DNA of 64,000 nucleotides from Archegozetes longisetosus (Eukaryota > Arthropoda > Arachnida > Sarcoptiformes > Trhypochthoniidae). The position numbers and the translations under genes are program-made. Below are positions 37,201 through 49,444 of this stretch, one piece after another (within the stretch, counting starts at the first letter, position 1; every line of letters begins with the position of its first letter). The stretch spans positions 12,680,387-12,744,386 of the forward strand of contig JAEMBT020000006.1 in NCBI GenBank assembly GCA_018873245.2, written 5' to 3'. A model generated the notes under the pieces. That model was not told where the DNA came from and searched no databases. It saw only the letters and a program-made list of their open reading frames with translations.

Positions 37201-39037
37201 TGATAATTTCTTGTCAAAAATCGGGAAATTTGTTCTCTGCGAGCCTCACATTAAAAATGTATGAACCTTGCATATCATGAACCTCTTATTGAAATAATAT
37301 TATAAAATCGCAGAAATTTACATAACAATTAAAAGTTCATTTATTAATTGATATTGAAATTTTTTGACTTATTCTCCATAATTATTTATGAAGGCTCATC
37401 ACATTCTAATGGGAGCAAATTTTCTAGTCCATAGAACGTTTTAAAAAACTTTGTAGAAAATCTCCCATTAAAAGATAATTTCTAGAAATTTTTCAGCACT
37501 ACCACTCTATCATCAGACACTTGATTAGAATATTCTGCAAAATGTCAATGTTAACCCCACTGGTAGGCATATTTTTTTTATAATAGCACTCAATGATCTA
37601 AAAAATCATAATTCATGACAAGAAAAAACTTATTTCTTAACGAGCTAGCTTTGAGTCTCATTTCAAAATCCTCATGAAAACAGCTTTGGAGCAAAAACGG
37701 GGTTAAAGATAAACATTTTAATGATATTTTTAGCCGTCAAGTGAAAATTCATTATTTTTTAGAAGTAATATAAAATTCAATGCAAATTAAGATTATTTAG
37801 AAATATAAAAGGCATGCCTTTATAATTGCATGGTTGTCAGAATGTGCCCTGAAATAAGTGATTGAATGAGAATTCTAGTCATTATTTGAACGCCTCGGTT
37901 CTTGAGCGATAGTTTATTAGCTTTCAATTTCGAAGACATCAGTTTAAGCCCTAGTGCTCAATAATGTGGTAACTCTTTTAGAAGGAATTTCTTTTCAATC
38001 TTATGAGTAGCAAAGGACAAAAGAATTGATCCTTTAGATTTATCAAATCAATTCTGAAAAGTTAATGCAATCGATGAAGAAGCATAGTTTCAGATATCCC
38101 GAGAGATCTATCAATAAAAAGAATTACATTTAGAAATAAGAATTTCTTCTCAATTTATTACCAAATAATAATGCCATTAGTCATCATTTTGAAAATATAA
38201 GCTTTTGATAAGCAAAAATATATATATAATACGATCAACTGAAATGGAAGACAATTTTGTCTTTCGTTATATACAAGAAGATCTGAAAAAACTGTATTAA
38301 GGTCTTTACTCATTAGAACAATGTACGATGAATTTGCACTTATCGCATAAGGTGCTTCTGTGGAAAACAGTAGACTATTTACTACAGTAACACAACCTAA
38401 TAATGATTTCTCTTATATGAATCTAGTTCTCTCAAAGGGCTTTCTTCAAGATTTCAAATAAATCTAGCTTGTTATATAGATCTTGAAGAACTTCTAATCA
38501 CTTAAGTTATTGTTCATGTTGCTTGAAATTGAAAACTTAAATTAAATCCTAACTTATAGAATTTCCTTCACTTTATAACGAGTAAAAGGCTGATTGAAAT
38601 GAAGCTCCAGAATAGGAAAAAGGTCAATACTAATCTTATGATTTTGCAGAAGAAATTGAATGAGAATTCCAAAGCATTTTCAAATATCTTTGGTAATTAG
38701 AACAATTATTTATCTTTATTCTACTAGTTTTGCCGATAAATGGCTTAAATGTTTCCAACAATCAGCTAAAAAAGTTTGCAACGAAAGTGGTGTAAAATTC
38801 CTGGAATGGGTCGTCGATCCTTATGTTTCTGATGCACTAGACTTGGGCTGCAGAAAAGAATGGTCTTATGGAACAGGTATTTGCTCGCAATCTATTAAAC
38901 AAATACCAGCTCTGAAAGGATCGAGAAATACGACAGTTTCCAAATCAATAATGCTTCCGCTCTATCTTTTATTATCGGAATTCGCTAGAGAACAGGATGT
39001 CAAGGATTTATCATCCCTTCAATTGCCTGATAAATAA
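34209..39037 (+). CDS. Cysteine-rich secreted protein, 27 kDa hemolymph glycoprotein-like, five exons
   Basis: Exons 34209-34289, 34589-34727, 34819-34957, 36173-36312 and 38728-39037 join in phase to about 269 residues. Exon 1 encodes a signal peptide (SVFICCSFAQFKR end), but its frame from the only suitable ATG (MISKIFSI) meets a stop. One extra base at about 34236 would fix this, so a one-base deletion is suspected. Exons 2-5 carry the family's cysteine pattern: TCDLSNGDECAQ, KEMKEYC, EAEKCMKDWGKNCLAPFERQC, SRRSLC, RDCFVK, HDCMDQF, LRCGCC, WLKCFQQSAKKVCNESGV, LGCRKEW and GICSQSI. A hydrophobic C-terminus (SIMLPLYLLLSEF) follows. The layout matches my memory of 27 kDa hemolymph-type/DUF19-like proteins of arthropods. 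Their role is poorly known. An aataaa signal is at about 39063. Confidence 0.7.
35292..35379. mobile_element. Truncated pogo-type MITE relic in the third intron
   Basis: It begins CAGTAATACTCTGTTTTAGTGAACGCGAATTATCG, resembling the right end of the MITE at 32564-32738 in inverse, and ends near ggtatt...actg. The inner part is deleted. It lies in the third intron (34958-36172) of the cysteine-rich gene. Confidence 0.5.
37420..37505. repeat. Dispersed repeat copy, inverse of 21607-21700
   Basis: Contains tagaaaatctcccattaaaa and gataatttctagaaattttt, whose complement matches the repeat in the desaturase pseudogene intron. It lies in the large last intron (36313-38727) of the cysteine-rich gene. 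Confidence 0.5.
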
Positions 39038-39039
39038 CT

Positions 39040-40510
39040 TTGTGTTCATTTTTTTCATCATCAATAAACAAGTTTTAGGATTTTTCGCTCATTTGAAAAA
39101 TGTTCTCAGTTTTCATTGCTATTCAAGAGTATTGAATGTCTCTATGTAATTATTTTCTTATATTATCAACATAACTATGACCAAAATCAATCAGATTTTT
39201 ATGTCATTTTTGTTTCTCAAATAAGTTCAGTAGGGTTATCAAAAAGTTGAACATACAAACATCTTAGAGTTAAGAAAACAAATGCGTGTTGTTCATAATG
39301 AAAAAGTGTTTTAACTCATCTGATTAGTTTCTTATAGTCTTAAAAATTGTATTTAGCCAAGACCTTTCATATTAGATATTGAGTTGAGTTGTTTTGTTAC
39401 ATAATATAGCGATACTTTTAATAAAAAGTTCAGTCTACTTATCACACAAATTTTACCTAAACCAACTCAAATTTGACTTTAAATATTATTAATACATGTA
39501 ATCAATCTGGAATTAAATTTAATAAAGCTCTCTTAGAATAAAATTTTTCAAATCTCTCGAATAAATAGTTTAAATAGAAACCTTGAAATAACTTGTGAGT
39601 AATATTTGCTGCTATCAAATATTAAAGAGCAATTTCTGAAATTGTAAACATTATTTCTATATCAACAAATTGAAAAAAGTTTGGCTCTCAATTAAATTAT
39701 CTGAAATTTTGTCTTTCACTTGGTTAGCCAAGAATTTTTGGTTACTATTATTTCAAATGATACTATATTTTGTGAACATTTCTTAAGAGCATTACTTTTG
39801 AAGTGGTATATAAAAGAGTAAATTGATGTATTTTGCAATAATTAATTTCCTACAACTTGTGCTCGAAAATATATTTCGATCTTATGAGCTCTATTTAATG
39901 GACTATTTCTGTAGAGTATTCATTAATAATTTCTCACAAAATCAACTTGAAAACAATTAATTATAATAAACTAACGCAAGTGTATCTCAAAGGAGGAATA
40001 AAATCGTCATCTGAAGGAATTGTATTTTTCATGCAATGCATTTATTGTTTATTTCTTGCCAAAAGGGAGCGATTCAATCCAAATCCTTATACTAACTGCA
40101 CTATTCTGATTACTTGCTACGCATTATACTTTCCCAGTATTTGACACGAAGTAGAGAACTTTGTGAAAATAGTTCAACTTATTAATAATTAAGTTATACG
40201 ATGCCTGAATCGACTATCTGACTGCATTACAAGATCACCTATAATAGATGTCATGGCTTCTTATCTTCAGAGCCTTTTATAATGTGAAAATAGAGGGAAG
40301 AACAGGTTAATTCTTTAATTCTATTACAATTATTATCAGAATTCAGAACTATATTCAAATTTTAAGTTTCAAACAACTATATTTTGAATGGTCAAAATAA
40401 TCACGGCTCGTTTTAGTGTTTTTCCTTTAAAAGTTTCTTTGCTAAGCTCACACTTACAGTGATTTATTGTATAGGATTAGTTGGATGACTTTTATTGGCT
40501 ATTTTCACAA
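39040..40510. other. Intergenic stretch
   Basis: No exon or bounded element seen in this AT-rich sequence. Confidence 0.4.
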
Positions 40511-40514
40511 ATTG

Positions 40515-41795
40515 ATAACTCCTAAACATCATATCAAGGCCTAAGTTAAAGAGTGCCCTTTCATAAAAGTTTTCAAAAATTAAAAGGGTTAAAACAGAAC
40601 TAATGTATGCTTATCAATTGAAGATTTATATTTAGTCATTTAATCCCAATTTAAACAAGTATCAATCATAAGAAAGAGTAGATTACATGTTTGTAGTTTG
40701 ATCTTTTTCATCAATAAAAACCAATTTTTGAGAAGATAAATATCAATCGATTAGACATTTGCATCGTCACTGATAATCTATTAATACTCATTATTTTGAA
40801 AAATTGGTTTTTCAATTAATAAGAAAGCTCAAACTATAAGAATATATTTTACTATTTACTATGATTGTTACCTATTGTTTAAATTGAGGCCAGATGATTA
40901 AATGTCAGTCTTTAACGGATCTGGCTCTCTTCATCGACAGCCTGTTCACCGATAGTTTAACTGAAAAGATGCTTTTTATTAGTTATCAAGCCTAACCTAA
41001 TAAAACGATTGACATCGAGATAAATGGAAAATTTGATAAATTTGATAAAGAAAAAGACTTGTCGGTGAACAGAGTGCGACCCGTCTTTAATTAGTAGGCG
41101 TTTACTGTCAAACGGGGTATGTCTTGGCTATCGGTATTAAATCATTTTTGAATCATTTCTGATAAAGTAGAACTTGTTTGCTTTTCAAAAGTTAGAACGT
41201 AAGTAAAGAAGTTTGAAAAGTGAATACTTTTTAGGTACTTTGAGACCAAACTTGACACTTTAAAGTCACTAATAGGCATAATTTTGTTTTGGTCTGTGTG
41301 TTTTTATTGTTTTGTTCAATTAATTTATTTAAAATGAAATATAGACTGGAGACGCAGCCAATCTATTCACGAAATCGTGCTTCCATGATTTGATTGTATC
41401 AGATTCCTTTCAATTTCGTGAATAGGTTGGCTGCGTCTGCAGTCTATATTGCTCAGAAATTTCATTTAAAATAAATTAATTAAAAAAAATAATAACAAGA
41501 ACACATCGGCCAAAATAAAATGATGCCTAATTATGACTTAAAGTGTCAAGTTTAGTCAAAAGTATCAAAAAGGAGTTCTTTTCAAACTTCTTTACTTATG
41601 TTCAACTTTTGAAAAGCAAATAAAATTATATTTTATAAGAAACTATTCAAGAATGATTCAATACTGATAGCCAAGACATACCCAGTTTGACTCTACTTGT
41701 ACTAGCTCAATTTTAGTCCTTCTGCTCTTTGAAAACTTTTATGAAAGGCCACAGTTTAGGCTTTGGTATGCTTTTTAGTCAACATATATCTGACA
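40515..41795. mobile_element. Second large foldback element, left arm interrupted by ~490 bp
   Basis: The right arm (about 41405-41795) is the inverse of a left arm made of two pieces, about 40515-40610 and 41097-41380. Matching blocks include cctttcataaaagttttcaaa (outer part) and gtatgtcttggctatc...ttgaatcatt (middle). At the centre, gacgcagccaa.ctattcacg is paired around a loop of some 50 bases. About 490 bases (40610-41096) in the left arm have no counterpart on the right, so they were inserted or were deleted on the right. No terminal target duplication identified. Confidence 0.7.
40942..41072. repeat. Small inverted-repeat unit inside the interrupted arm, ~131 bp
   Basis: The ends read CTGTTCACCGATAG and, inverted, CTGTTCACCGACAA: an 11-base perfect match plus partial extension. 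It may be a tiny MITE within the unpaired insert of the foldback arm. Without a clear target duplication this is only a candidate. Confidence 0.35.
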
Positions 41796-41949
41796 GTTTT
41801 TCAGACTTAGTATATATGAGAAAAAGTTAAATACATTTAAGATGTCTAATTGAGAAGATAAAACTCAAGCTGAGAGCAGGGAATCTTGGAATAGACATAA
41901 AATAAATTATAGAAATACTGAATGTAAATATTGTTTCAATAACTCGTAG

Positions 41950-42075
41950 ATAGTTAAATATTTTATAACTGCCGTTTGAATAACTTCAATTACATTAGTA
42001 GTAGTTAAAGGTTAAACTCGAAATTAGTATTTAAAATATTACAGAAAAATACCTGAAATACGTTTTATAATACTG
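41950..42075 (+). repeat. Second copy of the P450 upstream block
   Basis: Shares with 188-312 the ordered blocks ctgccgtt, cttcaatta, ttagtatttaaaat and aaatacgttttataatactga followed by tgaca. No P450 exon is recognisable after it. It may be the promoter stump of a lost P450 copy or a member of a dispersed repeat. Confidence 0.6.
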
Positions 42076-42079
42076 AATG

Positions 42080-43630
42080 ACATATGTATGATAGAAAATG
42101 ATTTTGGTAAGAGTGCAATTGACTAATTTCGACTTTTTGATAATATATGAAAAACTTGATAACTATTTTTAAATTGAGACTAAATCTATTGACAAGAATT
42201 AAATTAATTTTAATTGTTAGCTTTATGAATGTTTATTTGTACTTTCAATTGAGTGAAAAAGACAAATAAATTGACTAGGAATATGCTCATATAAGTAGAT
42301 ACTAAAAGGTAACTATGTATTGTATCTGCTAAGATAATCTGAACGACAGCTTATCTCAAAGCTTAATTTCAAGTTTGGCTGTAAGCTTGTACTCAAACTA
42401 AGTATTGCACAGCCTCCACTTAAATCTTATATAATGAACGGCAACATCTCGAAATGGCTAATTTCAAAGTTGCCAAACCCTACTTACCTTTAAAGTAGCT
42501 TTTTACTACAATAAAACACTCTAAGTGTAATAATTTTCAAGCTCGATAACTTATTAGCGACTTAAGTCACAATAGGAAATATGAAATAGCATAAGCTATT
42601 ACAAATGAAATTATACGCATTGAATCTCAAGGATTTGAAAATGTTTTAAAACTGATTCGAGAAAGAGATATGATTTAAATTAAATCATTAATTCAGAATT
42701 CGAGAGACTTTTTGGCACGTTTTGAGGCTCCATCCCAGAAGTCGAAGCTCGAAATAAGATCTTGAGCATTAGGCTCAGAACTGTGTATAATCCATCAAAT
42801 ATTTTCTTGTTATCAGAATATCTATTTATCTTTGAAAGTAAGAACTACTATCTGATGATAAATTAATCAATTGTTCTATAAGTTTTCTCATTTTTCAAAC
42901 AAGTAAGCAAGTAATAGAAAGTTGACTTCGATCGTGTTACATATCCGTGGAATGCTCCATTCCAATCTTCAATAAGATTGTCAGTTCTATCTTCTAGATT
43001 CTTGGTCTGATTCCATATCTTTTTGAGAAATTTAGCTTCAGTTTTATAGAACTAGGTCTTGACCCAATAGTCAGATAGAGAATGATTAACAAAACAAATT
43101 TGATGATTAGTGAAGAGTATTGATCCGAAATCTCGAGCTTCGAACTCGAGCTTCTATAAGCGCAGCTTAGAATTCTTGATCTTTGAGGCAAGCTACAACT
43201 TAGATGCTTGGGCCCAAGCTGTGAACTGCGCTTCTCGGCTTATGTTCAAAATTCAAAATAATCAGCAGTAACTCCATAACATTTATTTCAAGTTACAATC
43301 AAGTATTTGTGTGGATAATTCATTCATTTTGGTCATAAATTTGAAGAATCAATTCAGTCACATTTGTGAATATCTAATAACAGTTTCAAATAATAATTGT
43401 CTCTTATTTTTCGAATAATTCTAAAAATTATTTGAGATAATCTTATTTTCAAATACTAAGAGGTTTAGATAATGAGTATATATGAAATTACTTTAAGGCC
43501 GAACTCATCTCTAATTCTCTCCTTAAATAGACGCATTGCACTAAATTTCATTTTAAAGTGAAATTCTTTTTGAGAGCAACTATCCATAATTCGCGAACTC
43601 ATCACTGAGTCTGATAGAAGATGTGATTTG
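42080..43630. other. Non-coding stretch with AGCTTCGAGCTC-rich segments
   Basis: No gene recognised. Segments near 42715-42780 and 43128-43240 are rich in gaagctcgaa, tcgagcttcgaactcgagct and similar alternations, as is 45870-46020. These look like fragments of one simple, self-complementary repeat family. Confidence 0.4.
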
Positions 43631-43636
43631 ACACTG

Positions 43637-43882
43637 TTACTTTGTATTGTCACCGAAGAAACAATAGCTAGGCGACACTTGGAACAGATTCCCAGCTCTT
43701 AGGCTCACAGTTCCGGAGCTCTGGCGGTTACAATGCTTTAGGCTGGAGTGAGAACCAGAAGCGTAAGTTGGTCTGCGATACGTGCCTTCGCGAACCTGTC
43801 GCAATGTTCGCCCATAGGGCAAAAATGTGTTTGTTCCAGTTTTGTAAGGGAAGACTTGTTGGGAGCGCCCGAGAAGAAGCAC
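43637..43882 (-). other. GC-richer island with an open 81-codon frame, unidentified
   Basis: About 245 bases stand out from the AT-rich background and stay open on the minus strand (RSQQVFPYKTGTNTFLPYGR near the start, RAGNLFQVSPSYCFFGDN near the end). I do not recognise the protein, see no splice partners and cannot tell a gene fragment from a repeat insertion or foreign piece. Confidence 0.3.
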
Positions 43883-44066
43883 TACCTCAACAAAGTCTGA
43901 AAAAGGGCCAAAAGGTCAAATGAAAACAGAAAAAGTTAAAATTAAATTAAAATCATTTTATGTGTAAAAAGGAAACTTAATTGAATTTTGTTAACTTCTG
44001 GGATTTTATATACAAGTTTCGAACAAAAAGTTAACTTTAGTTCAAACAGAAACTGATATCATGCGT

Positions 44067-44117
44067 ACAAATCCAATGAGAGCCCAGGCAGACTAGATGA
44101 AGACTCATTGGATTTGT
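44067..44117. repeat. Short perfect hairpin, 14 bp arms
   Basis: ACAAATCCAATGAG is followed after 23 bases by its exact complement, CTCATTGGATTTGT. It is followed downstream by ordinary AT-rich sequence. Confidence 0.7.
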
Positions 44118-45134
44118 GCTCAGGACGCAAGTTTGGGAATAGGGAATTAGGAGCAAATGTTAGGATTAGAATATTTTAGCTAAAACAAATAAATCTTGTT
44201 TACAAATGTGCTTCCTTTGTTTAAAATTCTACTTTGTTTAATTTTGTATAATTTAATTTAATTGTTGTGTCTCAACACTAACAAGAAACTGAGAGTTATA
44301 GATAAAGTAACCTTTCTTATAGATTACATCTGATTAGTCCACTGTACAAATAACTTAAAAATAGGCATGTTTGAACTTTTGAATAAAAAGGATTAGACTA
44401 TTTTCTTTTTTACTTTTATCAAAATAATCAACAAACATTAACTATTAACAGTTCAAGTTGCAATCATTGAAACTTTTACACTTTAGTCATTTACTAGTAT
44501 TTGGTATGCCCCCCATTTACTTCAATAATCGATTGCAATCTTTACGGCAAGCAATTAATTAAACTAACACAAAGATTATTATTATTAAAATTATCCCTCA
44601 TTTCGCGTCTGCATCCCTAACAATACCTAAATCTTGCTCTTGATTTGCTTTGCGTCGGTAGCCACTACTCTTAAGCACATGCATTAATACAATTTAGTGA
44701 AATCTATGAAGCCATTTACTTACATTCTTTTGTCGCGTCTTGTCATGCAAGCAATTTTTTGATCGTTATGGTTTTGCCCATGAAGCAATATTATTAAATT
44801 TCTTTCTTCAATTAGTTGACTGCTTCTCCACTGCATATTATCAACCAATTCCATTACAAAATGTATAACAAATTAAGACATATAAGAAAAATAACTTGGA
44901 AAACACCTCAAAACGTGTTTATGTGATAAAAACTTAGTTTTGTTTGCAATTGATAGTTTACTTAATGCATTCATAATTTATAAAGTTTTGATATTAGTTT
45001 TTATCTTTGAAGCAAACAAAATGTAAATCTTTATCTTTTCTTGTTAAAAAGTTCATACATGCCTATTTTTAAGTTCACTGTACATCAAGTTAAATAATTT
45101 ATTAAAGTTCATAGTTTATTGATAAAAATAGTGA

Positions 45135-45284
45135 ATACTGCAAATAACCAACTTCAAAAAGTTTGATGCAAAGCAGGAAAGACTTTCGAACTTCATAATA
45201 GTTTAATAATGAATGATAGTTTATGAAGTTCGAAAGCCTTTCCTGCTTTGCGCCAAACTTTTTAAAGTTAGCTATTTGCAGTAA
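45135..45284. repeat. Long hairpin, ~70 bp arms and short loop
   Basis: The left arm (atactgcaaataaccaac ... gcaaagcaggaaag ... gaacttcata) pairs with the right arm (tatgaagttcgaaag ... ctttcctgctttgc ... gctatttgcagtaa) with few mismatches. The loop is about 10 bases. Compact enough for a hairpin RNA or a miniature element; no target duplication is obvious. Confidence 0.8.
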
Positions 45285-45341
45285 GACCAACACTTTTATT
45301 ATGAAGATTTCTATTTGAACCGGCGATACCTATTTCTAATA

Positions 45342-45813
45342 CAGAAAAACCTCGTTACTTTGAACCCGCTTTTGCAAAAAGTTTTGTTCAAAATAGTAAT
45401 TTTTCAAAATAGTGGTATATTGAAAAATGTTCAAAGTAAAGATTTCGATCAAAATGCAATATTCGAATGACTAACACTAAAATTTTATTTAGGTTAGGAT
45501 TCAGGTTCGAGGTTCGTCCACAAATCTCTGGAACCCGAACTGTTCGGCAGCGCTAATAATAATGATTTAACGCGAAAAATTGATATTTTATTATATATTA
45601 AAACTATTTGACAGATATTTCAAAATTAAGAGGTACACAATAATATAGACTGATGTTAAAATTCGTTCAAAATACCGAGTATTTCAAAATAAACGGTTTC
45701 AAAATAGGCGGTATTATTAACATTGTTCCTTGTAGAGAAATGACGGAACATTTTTGGGGTTTCAAAATAAATAGTTTCAAAATAAGCGGTTTCAAAGTAT
45801 CGATTGTCTACTG
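45342..45813. mobile_element. Pogo/Tigger-type MITE, 472 bp
   Basis: The left end CAGAAAAACCTCGTTACTTT and inverted right end CAGTAGACAATCGATACTTT both continue into gaa.ccgc, and TA flanks each side (45340-45341 and 45814-45815). The interior has repeated ttcaaaata.nngg motifs near both ends, as expected for subterminal binding repeats. A GGTTCG segment at 45485-45550 is shared with 7295-7420. Confidence 0.75.
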
Positions 45814-46029
45814 TATATGAGAAACAGTTCAATATTCTTTAATATTTTACAGTTGCTATGTTTGCTTCGTTTTGAGCTTGAAATGGGCCGAGCTTCAAGC
45901 TCAACAGCTTGAGCTTAAACTTAAGCTATACTTCTTCATCATAGCCAGAGCTCCAAGTTCGAGCTTATAAACTCAAAGTAAGCTAAAATTGAACTTCAAG
46001 CTCAGTGCAGCTCACAACTAGCTTGTACT

Positions 46030-49000
46030 CTTCACTGTTGATGTTCTATATAAGGCGAGATTTTAAAAAATCGCACCAAAATTCAAAAATATATTTTTCA
46101 ATAGGTATCAGTAGCATAGCTAATAATCGATAAATAAATAGCCGAATTATTTATTATTTTTCGCTATACCTAGCTAAATATATTTTCTGCACTTATTTCC
46201 AAATTACTTGGATTTGATAAAAAAAATTAGCCTTTGATTTAAAAATTCGAAAAAAATTTGTACTTTTTACGACAGCCTTTTTATGGTAAATTTAAGTTGA
46301 AATCGGAGAAAACTAAGAATCATTTTTATGAGCTAATTGAACAAAAAAATATCTGTAATTAGTTTTGAAATAGTTTACAAGCTATTTAACTATACTCTGG
46401 CTTATGAGAACAGCAACTAGTGTTTTGAGGCTTGATATGCATAAGAATTTAAGTAGTTTTATTTTCTCTGATAAGCTCAATATTTTTCAATAGCATGTTT
46501 TACGTAAAGTTAACAGAAAAATTTTGAGCATGCTTTAAGGGTTTCATCTGTCATCAATTTTATTAAATCAGTATTCCTCAAAAATTCAATTGCCAAAAAT
46601 GACTATCTTATCCTCAGAACTATTTTCTATCGGTAGGAATAATTTTCTGCTAAAAGTTTTAACACAGTATCGTGTGTTCATTCAATTTCAACTCAATTTG
46701 AGTCTGCTAAAAAGCCGAGAAGATTCTTCCATTTCTTTAAATCAGGTTGAATCTATTTTGAAAGCTATCAAAATAGAACTAGAAATCTTCAATTTTCCCG
46801 TAGAGGTAATATTACAAAATTGAGATTTTTAATCTAGGTAAGAAAGATGGTTCAACCTTGAAATAATGTTATCTTAAAATAGTCCATGTGATCATTAGTC
46901 TATAGTAACGCAGTGAACTTCTCAATAGAGAAAATTCTAATAAATTACATTCCATTAAAAACTAAGATAACTCTCAATATTTTGATCGTTTTAAAAATTG
47001 ATAATTATACAAAAAGTATTTATAACATTAGTTATCTCGTGTTTCTGTTTATAATCCAGAATTCTGTCAAGGAAGGGCTCATTCTGAAGCTATTTCAATT
47101 GAAAACTTATTTTTTTAATACAAGCTATTCTTAGATTTATCGTCTTTAAGCTCTAATTTCTTTGATTTTATCAATTGAGCGCATATTTGGCCTATGGAAA
47201 TGCCTTGATATTTGACAGAATTTCATTAAGTTGTGAAAACTTGACTTTAAAGAGAAAGTTAGTGTTAAATATAATGATCCACTCATTTTCGTTCACTCAA
47301 TTTCTGATATTAAATCAAAAGATTTTTTAATTGATTAGAAAATTTTAGAAATGGGATACTCATTTTAATAACCAGTTTTTAAAGGAGTCGAAACAGAGTC
47401 TAGCCATTTTGAAATTAGCCATTCTCATATTGGCCATTTTGGAGTCTGGTCGTGTTGAACATTTAACGACAAATTTTCTATTCATCCGGATAGAGATAAA
47501 CTCACTTTTAGTCACGAAGAATAACTGTTAATGGAATAATGCTTTAGGTATCGATAATACCATTAAGTAGAATGTCTTAAAGCAATAAGAACTAAAACTT
47601 CTATTAACAGTAAGACGATATCTTTTGTTTTCGTGCTCGTGTGAGTCAAGGTTTTGAAAGGCGAGAACATTTATTTTTCACAAAACCTCAAGAAGCTTAC
47701 ACTGAAACAAAGCTATACAAAAACAAGAATACTATCACTTATCAAAACCTGATGTGACTGGCAGATTGTAATTTGCGGATTTGATATAATGTTTTTGTGC
47801 AAAAAGGACTCATATTTTCGCTTCTGTATAAATAACATTTAGAGAACCATGCAGACTGTCAGTTTTTTCAGTTTTTATTGATATTGTATTTAAACTATCT
47901 GTATATTAGACTTGCAGTGTTTCATTAAAAGTTTAGTAAAATCTAGATTCACATAAATTTTCATTTGTGTACTTACATTTTTTCAGTTTTTTGAGATATG
48001 AATTCAAAATAAATAATCGTTAAATTATGAAGTAAGATAAGTCTGGTTTCAGTTTATGTAGTAGGCTATTCCAAAAATCCTGTCACAAAGTTTTATGTTG
48101 GCAACATCAAAATGTATAATGACAAAAAATCGACCGGAAACTGATTATGAATTGGACTGCAATTATCATTAATTAGGGCTTCTTATGAATAAATGATACT
48201 AGCAAGTCCGAAATTTAGCTTATTTCTATGAAAGACCTATACTTTTGATCGGGCATACTTCTTACTTTTCGGTTCCCCAATTTTCAAATAATACGCCAGA
48301 CAAGGATACATACTTGTATAAACAAACTATGATAACCGCACTATCAATTAGTCAGAACTGATTTCACAAATCTCAAGTCGTTTAAAAGTTGTGTAGGTTT
48401 AAGCTTGCTACAGTACTTTAAGAAGAATCTAACAGGATTGACTTATTCAAATTGAATATTTCATGTTTGATATATTCTCTATTCAATCTGAATTGTAAAT
48501 ATTTACATTTCAAATGACCTATAAAATGAGGGTTTAAATAATGAACGAGTAGGGAAAATAATTTAAATTAAGTTTGGATCATTAAGAGCCAAAGTCAGTC
48601 AGTTTTCGAGTTCTTCAAATTGAGATTTAGGATTTTACTTAACCTTATTAATTATTCACTTGATAGTTCATTATTCTAAGAGAGCACTAAATGTCCAATT
48701 ACTTGAATTAATTAGTAGGAGATATCAAAAACAGTTACTATATTATTAAAATGTAATTTTGACTCAAAGCCTAGTTAGACCTTTAAATATTAATCATTAT
48801 TGCATCATTTATTCCATCCTTTTGTTGACACTCTAGTTCTATTAGAGTGATTCTGACTTTTGTGTTTCACGTTTATTTTGACAAACTTAGAGTCGACTAC
48901 AATTCAATGAATCGCAGTAATAAGCTAAGGCATGTCACTATCTTTTTTAATATTTTATTAGATAAAATCGATCGATTAGATTATCTGTTTCACAATCGCT

Positions 49001-49440
49001 CGTCAAATAGAAAATTCAGTTCGTTTTATAACCACTATAATCATGAAAATATTTCAATTAGAATATTCTCACGAAATATTTGAAGTATTGCTTTTCATGG
49101 CATCTTTTATAAATTATGAGTTTGAAACATGTTGTTATTTTATGCTTGGATATAACAATGAAATACCTTTAGGTAATCGTCTGAAATTGAGTTCAATATG
49201 AGAATATCTGCACAATAAATAAATGTATGCATAATAAAAATATCTGCTTACTTAAAAATATACAACCCAAAGAATTATGAAACAGAATATTTGCGTTACT
49301 GACGGCTTATAAAATTGATATTTACCAGAAAAATTTATTTAGAATAGATTTTATTTGCATACTATCTAACAATATAGCTGTTGGAATAATCCGCCACGGA
49401 TACCATTACAAATGTTAATTAATGTATTTCCGTATAGTTT
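46030..49440. other. Non-coding stretch
   Basis: AT-rich; two frames of 77 and 73 codons (46590-46823, 46913-47134) are Leu/Ile/Asn-rich and look like chance. Three related phrases, tagccattttg, tagccattctc and tggccattttgg, occur in a row near 47400-47450. Confidence 0.4.
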
Positions 49441-49444
49441 TTAA

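Noticed and set aside
46590-47134. Two plus-strand frames of 77 and 73 codons
   Set aside because: Composition is what random AT-rich DNA gives (Ile, Leu, Asn, Lys, Phe); no domain, splice site pairing or signal seen.
47395-47455. Three similar ...gccatt... phrases, considered as a repeat array
   Set aside because: Units are short, unevenly spaced and only three; nothing resembling a CRISPR or satellite array, and the genome is eukaryotic.
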